The notes below the pieces were generated by a model. That model saw only the letters and a program-made list of their open reading frames with translations, was not told the origin of the DNA and did not search any database. This document shows, in pieces, positions 43,885 through 54,571 of a DNA stretch of 64,000 bases. The translations under genes were made by a program, and so were the position numbers. The stretch's first letter is position 1. Each line of letters begins with the position of its first letter. The stretch covers positions 17,630,822 to 17,694,821 of the forward strand of contig OZ020593.1 of the NCBI GenBank assembly GCA_963971535.1. Direction: 5' to 3'. The DNA is from Notolepis coatsorum. Its lineage: Eukaryota; Chordata; Actinopteri; Aulopiformes; Paralepididae.

Positions 43885-44239
43885 CAGTTGGCGGGTGGAG
43901 CAGCCCGCTCTCCACAGAGGCGTCCGGGAGCGTTGCCCAGGGGAGAGGCTCGTGGATAATTACAAAGCATTCAGCAAACACAGCCACAGTCGGCACGCAG
44001 ACACACTCTTGACGGGGAGCCAATGGGGCAAACAGAGCTGCGACGAGCGAGGGGAAGACAGACAGGCGACATTAGAAGTACACGAGTCGCGGGGCGTCGG
44101 CCAAATACAACGCCGCATGGCGCCGCCCCCCCCCCCCCGGGGGAGGAGGCGGAGCCGATCTGAAAAAGGCGGCGGGATTCCTTAGATTCGGGAGGGAAGT
44201 GGAGAGAGGACCTGGTGGCCACAGCTGAGGTGAGGCTGT
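43885..44239. other. Unassigned GC-rich segment
   Basis: CG dinucleotides are frequent (43910-44160) and a C run lies at 44127-44138. The open frames are not recognisable. A remnant CpG-rich element is possible. Confidence 0.3.
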
Positions 44240-44247
44240 GTGTCATC

Positions 44248-44747
44248 CAGCGGTGGAAAGTATTTTTTACTCAAGTACTGTACGGTTTTGAGGTACTTTT
44301 TGTACTTTTACTCCACTACATTTCAAAGGAAATATTGTTTTACTCCACTGCATTCATCCAACGCCATCAGTTACTAGTTACTTTGAAGAATAGGATTTTG
44401 CATAGAAAACATGGCAAAAATGTATGAAGATAATGTTTTTATTTTATTTTTTCATATCTGAACCCTGCCAACTTGAGGGTTGAGGGTATTCCAAGCACCG
44501 GAATACACAAACATTACGTAGAATGTGTACTTTTACTTTGGATACTTAAGTACATTCAATATCGAATACTTCTCTACTTTTACTTAAGTCGAATTTCGAA
44601 TGGAGGGCTTTTACCAGAATACTATTTTATCTGGGTATTTATACTTTTACTTAAGTAGAATTTCGAACGGAGGACTTTTACTTTTACCAGACTACTATTT
44701 TATCTGGGTATTTATTATTGTACAACTGTGTACTTCTTCCACCACTG
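44248..44747. mobile_element. Non-autonomous hAT-like element (500 bp)
   Basis: Left end CAGCGGTGGAAAGTA, right end (inverted) CAGTGGTGGAAGAAGTAC. Flanked by the exact 8-bp repeat GTGTCATC (44240-44247, 44748-44755). Interior of TTTTACTTAAGTA words. Same family as 31756. Confidence 0.88.
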
Positions 44748-44755
44748 GTGTCATC

Positions 44756-45371
44756 TCATAACAGAGTAGTAGTAAACAACATGTTAACCGGTCCCGTTGG
44801 ATTTGAATGGTTTTGGCAAAATGAAGACGATAATCGCGCCGAAAAGCTTATACCGTGATGGCAAGGAGGTTAAAAGGAGAGGGTAAATGGGGCGTAAAGT
44901 GTTCTCGTCCTCTCTGATCCCCTCCAACCATATTTTCCTGTCTCATTATCATTACAATCACCTCTGTGATCAGCATCATCACCACCACGACCACCATCAT
45001 CACCACAAGTCATGCCACTCCACTTCCCAGACTTTAAGTGTAATTACCCCCATTAGTAAATGTCACCTCTATCTGTGTCCAGACTCAATATAACCACTGG
45101 AGTGGAGAGGAGGAAAAGGAGAGAGATAGAGGGGGGCGGGGGGAGGGAGAGAGAAAGGGGGAAAGAGGGGGGGAGTGAGAGAGAGAGACGGAGGTAAGGA
45201 GGGAGAGAGGGAAGGAGGGAGAGAGAGAGGGACGGAGAGAAAGAGAGAGGGGGGAAGGAGGGAGAGAGAGAGGGGGGAGAGAGAGGGGAGGGGGACTGTG
45301 ACGTACGTGGGTTGGTCATTATCATTATTACTGTATTTGGAAGACCATGTGAACATCAGATTAGTATCGTT

Positions 45372-45375
<4 letters not shown>
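44756..45375. repeat. Unique sequence then purine-rich GA/GGAGG tract
   Basis: CAC/CAT-rich words at 44960-45010 and a polypurine tract at 45105-45295. No gene. Confidence 0.7.
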
Positions 45376-45423
<48 letters not shown>

Positions 45424-45430
45424 TGTGCAT
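45376..45430. repeat. (GT)n microsatellite
   Basis: Pure GT followed by GCGCGTGTGC. Confidence 0.95.
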
Positions 45431-45770
45431 GTACGGAGTATGGATGCAGACCAGGCACATGTTGCCCATAATGTAATTGCGTGTGATCAACAGTATGGAA
45501 CAGCTGCTCTCCTTCTTCTTCTTCTCTTGTTCTGCGGTCCTGTTAAACCTGATGTCTTCTTCTTCTTCTTCTGCAAATACAAAACACAACAACGTAATTT
45601 GAGCCAATGCAAAAAGGTTACTTGAAAATGTGATGAGAGAACTTATAATACATTTTTGTATTTCTTTCGATTTTGGGATTTCTCTTGAGTCTTGTGTTTT
45701 CAACTCACCTTGTTTTATAATTTTTTTTTTAATACAGGCTTCAACAGAACTGGCACCGAGCAGAGTATAG
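45431..45770. other. Unassigned
   Basis: CTT-rich runs at 45510-45570. No gene. Confidence 0.4.
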
Positions 45771-45774
45771 AACA

Positions 45775-46300
45775 TTCTGACTTGATGACCCTTCCTTATT
45801 TTATAGTTCCCTTGGTATAGAACGCTGGTATTCTGACATGATGACCCTTCCTTCTTTTATAATTCCCTTGGTATGGAACGCTGGTATTCTGACTTGATGA
45901 CCCTTCCTTCTTTTATAATTCCCTTGGTATGGAACGCTGGTATTCTGACTTGATGACCCTTCCTTCTTTTATAGTTTCCTTGGTATAGAACGCTGGTGTT
46001 CTGACATGATGAACCTTCCTTCTTTTATAGTTCCCTTGGTATAGAACGCTGGTATTCTGACTTGATGACCCTTCCTTCTTTTATAGTTCCCTTGGTATAG
46101 AACGCTGGTGTTCTGACATGATGACCCTTCCTTCTTTTATAGTTCCCTTGGTATAGAACGCTGGTGTTCTGACATGATGACCCTTCCTTCTTTTATAGTT
46201 CCCTTGGTATAGAACGCTGGTGTTCTGACATGATGACCCTTCCTTCTTTTATAGTTCCCTTGGTATAGAACGCTGTTATTCTGATGTGATGACCCTTCCT
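45775..46300. repeat. 56-bp minisatellite, about 9 units, cut by the gap
   Basis: Unit contains TTGATGACCCTTCCTTCTTT and CCCTTGGTATAGAACGCTGG. Successive TGATGACC words are 56 bases apart. Confidence 0.95.
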
Positions 46301-46500
46301 NNNNNNNNNNNNNNNNNNNNNNNNNNNNNNNNNNNNNNNNNNNNNNNNNNNNNNNNNNNNNNNNNNNNNNNNNNNNNNNNNNNNNNNNNNNNNNNNNNNN
46401 NNNNNNNNNNNNNNNNNNNNNNNNNNNNNNNNNNNNNNNNNNNNNNNNNNNNNNNNNNNNNNNNNNNNNNNNNNNNNNNNNNNNNNNNNNNNNNNNNNNN
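46301..46500. other. Assembly gap (200 N)
   Basis: A round number of N adjoining a tandem array: the true length is unknown, and the link across it may be inexact. Confidence 0.99.
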
Positions 46501-46703
46501 GTGAGCGGAGGTGTTTGTGGAGGTTTTTCTTTTCTTCTATTTTCCTTTTTTTTCTTCTTATTTTCCCGTTTCTTTTCTATGTGCACAGTGAGGTGTGGTT
46601 TTATGGGTTAATTTTCCTATCAGGGTAACTGGTGTAAGTGTACAGTGTTGGAGGCGAGTGTATTTTGTTTGGTGAGTGGAGGCGGCGCGCTGCAGGCGGT
46701 GAC

Positions 46704-48039
46704 ATGGCCTCGCAATCAGCAGGACCTGAGTCTGTGTCGCTCAGACACGGGGTGAGGTGTGTCCCCGAGGGGTCTGCTACGGTGGAGGAGGTTCTGAAAG
46801 CTGTCGGCGAGCAGGTAGGATGCGAAAATCTCGCTTATGCATCGCGGATGAATAAAGCTGTGGTGGTTTTTTTGAAAAAGGAAAGTTTGGTAAACAAAGT
46901 AATTGCGAGTGGCATTTTTGTGAGGGATGTGCTTGTGGCCGTATCGCCGCTGTCGGCTCCTGCTACACGGGTAGTCGTGTCTAACGTGCCGCCGTTTATC
47001 AAAGACGAGGCTCTGTCGAGAGAGCTGATGCGCTTCGGGAGGTTTGCGAGTGGTTTCAGACCTATTGCTCTTGGGTGTAAGGAACCTGGGCTGAAGCATG
47101 TACTCTCGTTGCGTAGGCAAGTGTTTATGTATTTGAAAAGCGCAGACCAAACGTTAAATGCTAGTTTCACTGTGAAGTTTGGGGAGAGCTTGTATGCTGT
47201 GTATGCGAGTACTGACAGCTTGCGCTGTTTTGAGTGCGGGGATATTGGACATAAGCGATTCGCTTGTCCGCATCCAAAGCGCGCAGCGGGAGGGGCATCG
47301 CGTCAGCCAAGTGAAAAAATAGTAGAGGTTAATGTGGTAATCACTGCAGAGCAACAGGCAGATACAGGGGGAGTGGAGGATGTTACTGGTGAGACAGAGG
47401 GGCTGGTGGTGGAGGGAGAAGCTGTAGGAGGAGTTGGAGTAGAACTAGAGAGTGATACTGAGACAGGGGGGCTGGTGCTGGAGGGAGAAGCTGCAGGGGG
47501 GAAGCATGCTCCCGAAACAGGTGCACAGCCAGGGCCGGTGCTAGGTTCATCAGATGGAGGGGGGGCCCCTTTCCCCGTGGTTGTAGGGGGGAGTGAAGTT
47601 GACGCAGAGGCCAGTGGTGGTGTGGAGAGAGGGGGGGGGTGAAGTGGTGGAGGGGGGGGGGCAGAATGGGAAGGAGAGGGAAGTTGAGGGGAGCACACTG
47701 GTGGGTGAGGAGGGGATGGATTTAGGGGGGGGTGCTAAGGAGAGGGAGAGTGGGTCTGAGGAAGAGGCATCGGTATCTGGTGATGAGAGTGAGGATTTGG
47801 AAAAGGGGGAGGTGTATACTGCAAGGGAGCTCACCCGGTTTCTTAGGGAAACCAAAAACAAGAAACATTTTCCATTGGGACGTTTTTTCCCAGATCAGGA
47901 AAAGTTTTTAAGGTCTGTGATACATGCTAACAAGGTCACAGGTGGGGGATCAATGATGACACCCAGGAGGAAGTTCCGACTGAATAAGTGGGCTACTAAT
48001 GTCAGGAAAAGAAGATTGTCATCAAAAACAGATGTATAA
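46704..48039 (+). pseudogene. Tx1-like LINE ORF1 (zinc-knuckle nucleic-acid-binding protein), one frameshift
   Basis: The start MASQSAGPESVSLRHGVR is preferred over an ATG 66 bases upstream because homology-like sequence begins there. A CCHC knuckle CFECGDIGHKRFAC lies near residue 174 (CX2CX4HX4C), typical of the ORF1 RNA-binding protein of Tx1-group LINEs. A glycine/glutamate-rich linker follows. The frame ends at 47640 in a run of nine G (47631-47639), and the C-terminal part (KKHFPLGRFFPDQEKFLRSV, basic PRRKFRLNKWATNVRKR) continues in another frame to the stop at 48039. A one-base slip in the G run explains the break; a sequencing error is possible. Confidence 0.85.
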
Positions 48040-48119
48040 TGTATGGACTGTATGGTGCACATCTGCGGGTGGTTTTCTTTTTCTGGTTCTTGTTCTCTGT
48101 TTTCTCCCTCTTTTTTCAC

Positions 48120-48368
48120 ATGGAGGTCCTTCGGATTGATTGTGCTGGGGATGGTGTGAAAGGGGGGCTGTTTTCTGATTATGCAAAACAGAAACATTTA
48201 AATGTTATTTTTGTACAAGAGACCCATAGTGATGTGGGTAATGAGGTTGACTGGGGACTCAGTTGGAGGGGGGGTTTGGTGATGAGTCATGGCACTAATA
48301 ATAGTGCAGGGGTGGCTGTCCTGTTCTCTCCTGGACTTGGGGTCAATATTACATCGCAGAAGGAGGTG
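48120..48368 (+). pseudogene. Tx1-like LINE ORF2, N-terminal endonuclease fragment
   Basis: Starting at ATG 48120, the product contains LNVIFVQETHSD (the catalytic-glutamate box of APE-type endonucleases) and SAGVAVLFSPGLGVN, both typical of Tx1-group ORF2. It follows ORF1 by 80 bases as in a two-ORF LINE. The match ends near SQKEV, where HLTF-like codons begin, and the frame stops at 48384. The reverse transcriptase, which should occupy about 3 kb more, is absent. Confidence 0.8.
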
Positions 48369-49078
48369 AAGGTGTGGTGGCACTGATGATCCAGATGCCG
48401 GTTACTCAGGGCGACAAGACCCTGGTGCATCACCCTCCGGCGCACCAAGAGCAGTGAGGTGAACGAGCTGCGGGGGCGTCTGGTGGAGCGCCTGGGGCGG
48501 GGCCTGTTCAGCGGTTCAGACGAGGAGTGTTCTGTCTGCCTGGAGTCGGTCCGCCTGCCTGTCATCACACACTGTGCTCATGTCTACAGCCGTTCTTGCA
48601 TCACTCTGGTCGTCAGCACGGAGCAGGAACATGCGCGCTGTCCTCGCTGTCGAGGTGAGATCAGGGCCAGTCGGCTGGTGGAGTTCCCACAGGAGATGGA
48701 AGAGGAGGAGGTTAAAGCTCTGATGGACAGCCTGCTCAGGGTGCGCGATGAGGACGGCAGCATCAAGAGTGTGGTGGTCTCTCAGTTCGAACGTTTCCTC
48801 ACCATACTAGAGACCCCATTCAGGGACCATGGTTTCAGTTTTGTGCGTCTGGACGGCAGATTGACCCAGAAGAGGCGGGCCCAGGTCATCAGGGAGTTCC
48901 AGAGCCCCGGCCGCGGCCTCGTCATCTTGCTCCTGTCACTCAAGGCTGGACCCTGCATCGGACCGTTTTGGGTAGACCAGGAACGTGGTCGTCACCAAGT
49001 TCATCGTGAGGGACTCTGTGGAGGAGAGTATGGGGGAGATCCAGAGGGAGAGGCAGGACCGGGTGGAGAGTGCTTGGG
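48369..49078 (+). pseudogene. hltf: HLTF-like retrocopy: RING finger plus helicase C-terminal domain, joined to a Tx1 LINE
   Basis: HLTF is a SWI/SNF-family translocase and RING E3 ligase of DNA-damage tolerance. From 48375 WWH and, after a frame change, IQMPVTQGDK, ITLRRTKSSEVN lead into DEECSVCLESVRLPVITHCA at 48525. RING ligands in the 249-codon frame starting at 48459 are C24, C27, C39, H41, C47, C61, C64; the ligand expected at position 44 is serine. Helicase parts follow: SIKSVVVSQFERFLTILE, FSFVRLDGRLTQKRRAQVI, ILLLSLKAG. Then another frame gives TRNVVVTKFIVRDSVEESMG near the C-terminus. About 100 residues are missing before ELRGRL, about 26 after LKAG, and the DRCHRLGQ region is damaged by a stop. 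No introns occur although vertebrate HLTF has many exons, so this is a processed, dead copy. Confidence 0.87.
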
Positions 49079-49356
49079 GACTGGGGAATGCAATGGGTAC
49101 TGTGGGGGGGGAGGGGCTGAACATATGTTTTTGAATGTCAAGTGGTTTTATGTGCTGGAGGAGGTTTTTGGAGTGTGTAGGGGTGGTTGTGGGTGTGTGT
49201 GTGTGTGAGTGTGTGTGTGTGTGGGTGTGTGCGTGCGAGTGGGTGTGTGTGTGGGTGAGTGTGTGGGTGTGTGTGTTGTTTTTATGAAGATGCCGTGAGA
49301 TTTTTGTGTCTCTATTGACTGTTTTTAGTTGACATGTTTTAATAAAAGAACATCAA
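49079..49356 (+). mobile_element. Probable Tx1 LINE 3' UTR
   Basis: G-rich then GTGTGTG-rich sequence, TTTTTATGAAGATGCCGTGA, and TTTTAATAAAAGAACATCAA with an AATAAA signal near 49341. Attribution to Tx1 is inferred from position and look. Confidence 0.5.
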
Positions 49357-49429
<73 letters not shown>

Positions 49430-49455
49430 TCTCTCTCCCTCTCCCTCTCTCCCTG
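49357..49455. repeat. (CT)n microsatellite
   Basis: Directly follows the polyadenylation signal region. Confidence 0.95.
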
Positions 49456-49660
49456 CCAGTACTCATCCCTGCTCATCGTGTCTCTAATATGTATGCAGGC
49501 TCACACATGCTCTCCAGTACAGTATGCTAATCCTTTAATCTGTAGATTAAACATCAAACATGGAACTTTCTCTTGTGTTTAACGCCCCGTCCAGGGACCA
49601 GCAAATCACCGGGGGACGGCGAGGATTTGGGAATGGAGAAGAGGGATATAAAGCTGTGTG
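49456..49660. other. Unassigned
   Basis: Nothing recognised. Confidence 0.4.
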
Positions 49661-49668
49661 TGTATGTA

Positions 49669-49751
<83 letters not shown>

Positions 49752-50009
49752 GTGTGTGTGTGTGTTGCATGTGAGCACATTAGTATGTGTTTGTGCCTGT
49801 GTGTGTGTGTGTGTGTATGTGTGCTGCATGTGTGCACATGTTTGTGTCTGTGTATGTGTGTGCATGTGTGTCTGTGTGTGTGCTGCATGTGTGCACATTA
49901 GTATGTGTTTGTGCCTGTGTGTATGTGTGAGCGTGTGTGTGTGTATGTGCGTGTGTGTGTGCTGCATGTGTGCCCATTTGTGTGTGTTTGCGTCTGTGTG
50001 TATGTGTGT

Positions 50010-50079
<70 letters not shown>

Positions 50080-50158
50080 ATGTGTGTCTGTGTGTGTGTG
50101 TGCGGAGTGTGTGTGTGCGGCGCATGTGTGTGTGTGTGTGTGCGGCGCATGTGTGTAT
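49661..50158. repeat. Complex (GT)n array
   Basis: GT repeats with interspersed TGCATGTGTGCACAT blocks that recur several times (49765, 49827, 49883, 49963). It creates open frames of about 200 codons on both strands that are not genes. Confidence 0.95.
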
Positions 50159-50395
50159 GCCGCTCTGCCCGGAACACATCTGTCTCTTTCTGATAGCACT
50201 AAAACAGGCTCACAAGCAGATGTTTCTCAGCCTCTTCAAAGCAAGTGGAACGACTTGCGACCGAGAAGCACTTTCATCGGTCCGTGTTTAAATCTGTCAC
50301 CGTATTCTCAATGTTCAGGAACATATAACGCATAGTACAGTGTGTATAACACATTACAGCCGCGCTCACGCTATTCCCCAAAGTCCCATATCTGT
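50159..50395. other. Unassigned
   Basis: Nothing recognised. Confidence 0.4.
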
Positions 50396-50510
50396 TCCCG
50401 CCTAGAATCACTACAGCGCTTGGCACTTTGAACATGGCCAAGGTTAGGGGTTCAATTCCCACCGGGGGCCTCCCGTACTTTTTAAAGGATGTTTAGAGTA
50501 GTAGTAGTGC
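50396..50510 (+). mobile_element. tRNA-derived SINE head
   Basis: CAGCGCTTGGCACTTTGAAC and CCAAGGTTAGGGGTTCAATT, followed by CCCACC: a B-box-type GGTTCAATTCC at about 50447. The tail is lost. Confidence 0.5.
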
Positions 50511-50735
50511 TATAGAAAATCAATTCACGAGACAATTTCGCTCCGTGAAAAGACATGTCGTGAAAAGACATTCATGTGTACAGCAGCCTGCAGAGCTTAT
50601 AATGGGTCATACATGTTTAACATATACAGTAGTGAAACATATAGCATAACACAGTACATTATTCATGGTCGTATGGTTTAGTTTAAAGTGTACCCGTGTC
50701 GTTTTCTTCTGCCATTACCAGAGATTGTCCCTCTC
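50511..50735. other. Unassigned
   Basis: No gene. Confidence 0.4.
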
Positions 50736-50739
50736 TTTA

Positions 50740-51345
50740 AAGCTGCTGTAAGTGGTGTTTTTCTGTTAGAATAAGTGTTGAATAGCTCTACATTCTGACA
50801 GCCATCACTGATACAGAGTGTCTGGTCAGTGACATGGGTCTCCCAGTCCCTCCTGCTCTGCAGTAAACACACAATATATTTCCGCGTTATTTTTTTCCCT
50901 AGCCGCATTTCTCGGAGACGCTCTCTGATTGGCCGACGCCTGTTTCTACACCGGTTAAGCTTAGGCACTCTTTCGAAGTTGGTTAAGGTTAGAATTTGTT
51001 TTAGAGCATGACGGCAAGTTTTTTCGACGGTTAAGCTTAGGCACTCTTTCGAAGTTGGTTAAGGTTAGAGTTTGTCTTAGAGCGTGGCGATAGAACGCCA
51101 GGTAGTTTGCAGGCTGTTCGACGCGGAAATGGGCAAAGACACAGCTCGTCACGCGATTGGGCAAACATGTCAGTGGCCAATCAGAGAGCGTCAGTCAGTG
51201 GCCAATCAGAGAGCGTCAGTCAGTGGCCAATCAGAGAGCGTCTCCGAGAAATGCGGCTAGGAAAAAAAATAACGCTATATTTCCTGGTATCCCTTCCAAC
51301 TTCCTCCAATCAGGAGAGAGAAGCCTAGATATTTTTTTTTACTTG
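50740..51345. mobile_element. Foldback element F1, copy 2, with internal duplications
   Basis: Outer arms CATCACTGATACAGAGTGTC on the left and ATCCCTTCCAACTTCCTCCA, ATCAGGAGAGAGAAG on the right; GCCGCATTTCTCGGAGACGC (50901) is the inverse of GCGTCTCCGAGAAATGCGGC (51237). Inside, TTAAGCTTAGGCACTCTTTC is duplicated (50955, 51032) and CAGTGGCCAATCAGAGAGCG occurs three times (from 51171). Confidence 0.78.
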
Positions 51346-51360
51346 TTTCAAGAAATATTG

Positions 51361-52925
51361 CCATCCTTCTCCACCTCAGAGCTCCACCCTCCTCCCTCTC
51401 AGAGCACCATCCTCATCCCTATCATCCCTCCATCTTCCTCCCTATCATCCCTCCATCTTCCTCCCTATCATCCCTCCATCCTCCTCCCTCTCAGAGCTCC
51501 ATCCTCCTCCCTCTCAGAGCTCCACCCTCCTCCCTCTCATCCCTCCATCCCCCTCCCCCTCAGAGCTCCATCCTCATCCCCCTCAGAGCTCCACCCCCTC
51601 CCTCTCAGAGCTCCACCCTCCTCCCTCTCATCCCTCCATCCCCCTCCCCCTCAGAGCTCCATCCTCCTCCCTCTCAGAGCTCCACCCTCCTCCCTCTCAG
51701 AGCTCCCCCTCCTCCCTCTCAGAGCTCCCCCTCCTCCCTCTCAGAGCTCCACCCTCCTCCCTCTCAGAGCTCCCCCTCCTCCCTCTCAGAGCTCCACCCT
51801 CCTCCCTCTCAGAGCTCCCCCTCCTCCCTCTCAGAGCTCCATCCTTCTCCCTCTCAGAGCTCCATCATCCCCCCCTCTCAGAGCTCCCCCTCCTCCCTCT
51901 CAGAGCTCCACCCTCCTCCCTCTCAGAGCTCCACCCTCCTCCCTCTCAGAGCTCCATCATCCTCCCTCTCAGAGCTCCATCATCCTCCCTCTCATCCCTC
52001 CATCCTCCTCCCCCTCAGAGCTCCACTCTCCTCCCTCTCACAGCTCCACTCTCCTCCCTCTCAGAGCTCCATCCTCCTCCCCCTCAGAGCTCCACTCTCC
52101 TCCCTCTCAGAGCTCCACCCTCCTCCCCCTCAGAGCTCCACCCTCCTCCCCCTCAGAGCTCCACCCTCCTCCCCCTCAGAGCTCCACCCTCCTCCCTCTC
52201 AGAGCTCCACCCTCCTCCCCCTCAGAGCTCCACCCTCCTCCCCCTCAGAGCTCCACCCTCCTCCCTCTCAGAGCTCCACCCTCCTCCCCCTCAGAGCTCC
52301 ACCCTCCTCCCTCTCAGAGCTCCATCCTCCTCCCCCTCAGAGCTCCACCCTCCTCCCTCTCAGAGCTCCACCCTCCTCCCTCTCAGAGCTCCACCCTCCT
52401 CCCCCTCAGAGCTCCACCCCCATCCCTCTCAGAGCTCCACCCTCCTCCCTCTCAGAGCTCCATCCTCCTCCCTCTCAGAGCTCCATCTTCCTCCCCCTCA
52501 GAGCTCCATCTTCCTCCCCCTCAGAGCTCCACCCCCCTCCCTCTCAGAGCTCCACCCTCCTCCCCCTCAGAGCTCCAGCCTTCTCCCCCTCAGAGCTCCA
52601 TCATCCTCCCTCTCAGAGCTCCACCCTCCTCCCCCTCAGAGCTCCACCCTCCTCCCTCTCAGAGCTCCACCCTCCTCCCTCTCAGAGCTCCACCCTCCTC
52701 CCCCTCAGAGCTCCATCATCCTCCCTCTCAGAGCTCCATCATCCTCCCTCTCAGAGCTCCATCATCCTCCCTCTCAGAGCTCCACCCTCCTCCCTCTCAG
52801 AGCTCCATCATCCTCCCTCTCAGAGCTCCATCCTTCTCCCTCTCATCCCTCCATCCTCCTCCCTCTCAGAGTTCCATCCTTCTCCACCTCAGAGCACCAT
52901 TCTCCTCCCTCTCAGAGCAGCATCA
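51361..52925. repeat. 23-bp minisatellite, about 65 units
   Basis: Unit AGAGCTCCACCCTCCTCCCT followed by CTC. Plus-strand frames lack stops so a 594-codon proline/serine/leucine frame appears. Because 23 is not a multiple of three, the three translations alternate with a 69-base period, which argues against coding selection. Confidence 0.95.
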
Positions 52926-53260
52926 TCGAGGGTCAAGATGATGTCACCGGCTATAAATACCTCGCTTCAATCATCAATAACAATCTCACTTTTGAATGCA
53001 ATAATACTGAAGTGGTTTTGTAGGAGAGATCAACAGCGACCTTTCTGCCAACTCAGAAACTCAGAGCTCCCCGACGACTCTCTGCTACGGATCCTACATA
53101 GAATCCATTTATTAATCGTTCATCCGTCGGCATTGGGCAGTCTAAATATCAAATCCAAGAACTCACCGGCAAGAGATTATGAATACAAGCAGCAAAATAG
53201 CAGGTATATCCAGCAGAGCAGTCTGTCTGTTCTGTATAACAGAAAGACATAAAAAGACAT
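52926..53260 (+). pseudogene. CR1/Rex1-like LINE ORF2 remnant
   Basis: TGYKYLASIINNNLTFECNN (about 52950-53010), then with frame changes SLNIKSKNSPARD and KIAGISSRAVCLF-like residues, correspond to the end of the reverse transcriptase region. Stops and frameshifts throughout. Confidence 0.7.
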
Positions 53261-53430
53261 GCTATGCTATATCCTGCCGCTGCCCTTGACCGAGGTTCTG
53301 GCAGTACAACTGGAGTCGGTCCCCCTAGGGCGCCACACTGTGTGGCTGCACACTGCTGCTCCTCAAGAGTTAGGATGGGTCAAATGCAGAGGACGAATCT
53401 CCCAGAGGGGATACAATAAATGTATAACTT
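53261..53430 (+). mobile_element. LINE 3' tail
   Basis: CACTGTGTGGCTGCACACTG, GGGTCAAATGCAGAGGACGA and GAGGGGATACAATAAATGTA: a very common fish LINE terminus. Confidence 0.7.
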
Positions 53431-54085
53431 TACTTAACACTGGAACAGAGGGCCTATATCACCCCTATTTGGAACGAATAAACCACCCCAAACAGAATTA
53501 AGGCTTCCCCCCCCCCTGGCCTTCCCTGTGAAAGAGCCTCTATATATAGATTGCCCATAATATTTGTGTGATTTTCTGAACAGAAAAGGTCCAAGCATGC
53601 TTACACGTGCACAGTTTGAATAAGAAACATGGACTGAAATGCATTTGCACATTTGACATCATTTGAGAAATAGAACTATCCTTAAAAAATGCTCAGACTG
53701 TCTGCTACAAATTCAAATTGGCCCGTGTTGGAGGTTTCCACACAAGAATGATAAATAGCCTCAATATGAAATCTAAGGCTATTTTGCATAAATGAGGAAT
53801 GAGGCGAGGATAGCGCCCCGTGTCCGCTGTGTAGTTTCCCCCGAGTCTGATCATTAAAAAAAGCATCCTATAGTCAAAAGATTAATTAGTTATTTTATTC
53901 TTGATTTGGAACAGTGGACATTTTTTTAAATATGTTTTGGGTGAAATGTGCGTCTGGAGAAAAGTGAAAGAAAGAAAAGCGTCTCAGTGTCTCAGCTGAG
54001 TTAACTTACCAGTGACTGCGTTTGTATTTGTCATCACCATGACGATGACTCATGACAACTTTTGAACAGATGAATGCTATCTATA
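53431..54085. other. Unassigned unique sequence
   Basis: Bases 53700-53900 are unrepeated and AT-core rich (AAAGATTAATTAGTTATTTT); a conserved element is possible but unproven. No gene. Confidence 0.3.
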
Positions 54086-54164
54086 AATCATATCCCTGCA
54101 TGGGATTGGCGTGTCGGTGAAGGCATGCTCTCTCTGTGCACGGACACGGGAGGGGAGGAGAGGA

Positions 54165-54275
54165 CAGGCGGGGGAGACGGGGCAGACGGGGGAGACAGTG
54201 AGACAGGAGAGAGACAGTGAGACAGGAGAGAGACAGTGAGACAGGAGAGATACAGTGAGACAGGATAGATGGTGA
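54165..54275. repeat. Short GACAGTGAGACAGGAGAGA tandem repeat
   Basis: About four units of 19-20 bp. Confidence 0.85.
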
Positions 54276-54571
54276 GACATTGATTGATTAATACACTGTA
54301 GACTGGTTCCTGCATAATAACTTTTTTTGTTTTATCCACACAAAAAATATGCAAACCTTTTGTTCATGGGACAACAGCCACAGAGTGGGCAATCAGGAAA
54401 CACCGGCTCGGCTGATTTGACACAGTCCTCCTCTGAGCTGTCAGTGAAGGAGGGAGAGGAGAGGGTGGAGAGAGGGGGGCAGTTATATAACCAACACACC
54501 ACCGCAGTCGAGGGCTAAACAGCATCTAACTTTTCCTCTCTATGTTCTTTCAACGTTCAAACATTATAGAT

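Noticed and set aside
46137..46586. Open frame spanning the N run
   Set aside because: An artefact of reading through undetermined bases.
48459..49208. Functional HLTF gene
   Set aside because: Missing ATPase lobe, one RING ligand lost, motif VI disrupted by a stop and frameshifts, no introns, and fusion to a LINE.
51157..52941. 594-codon proline-rich frame
   Set aside because: Produced by the 23-bp array; the reading cycles through all three frames of the unit, so no protein sequence is conserved.
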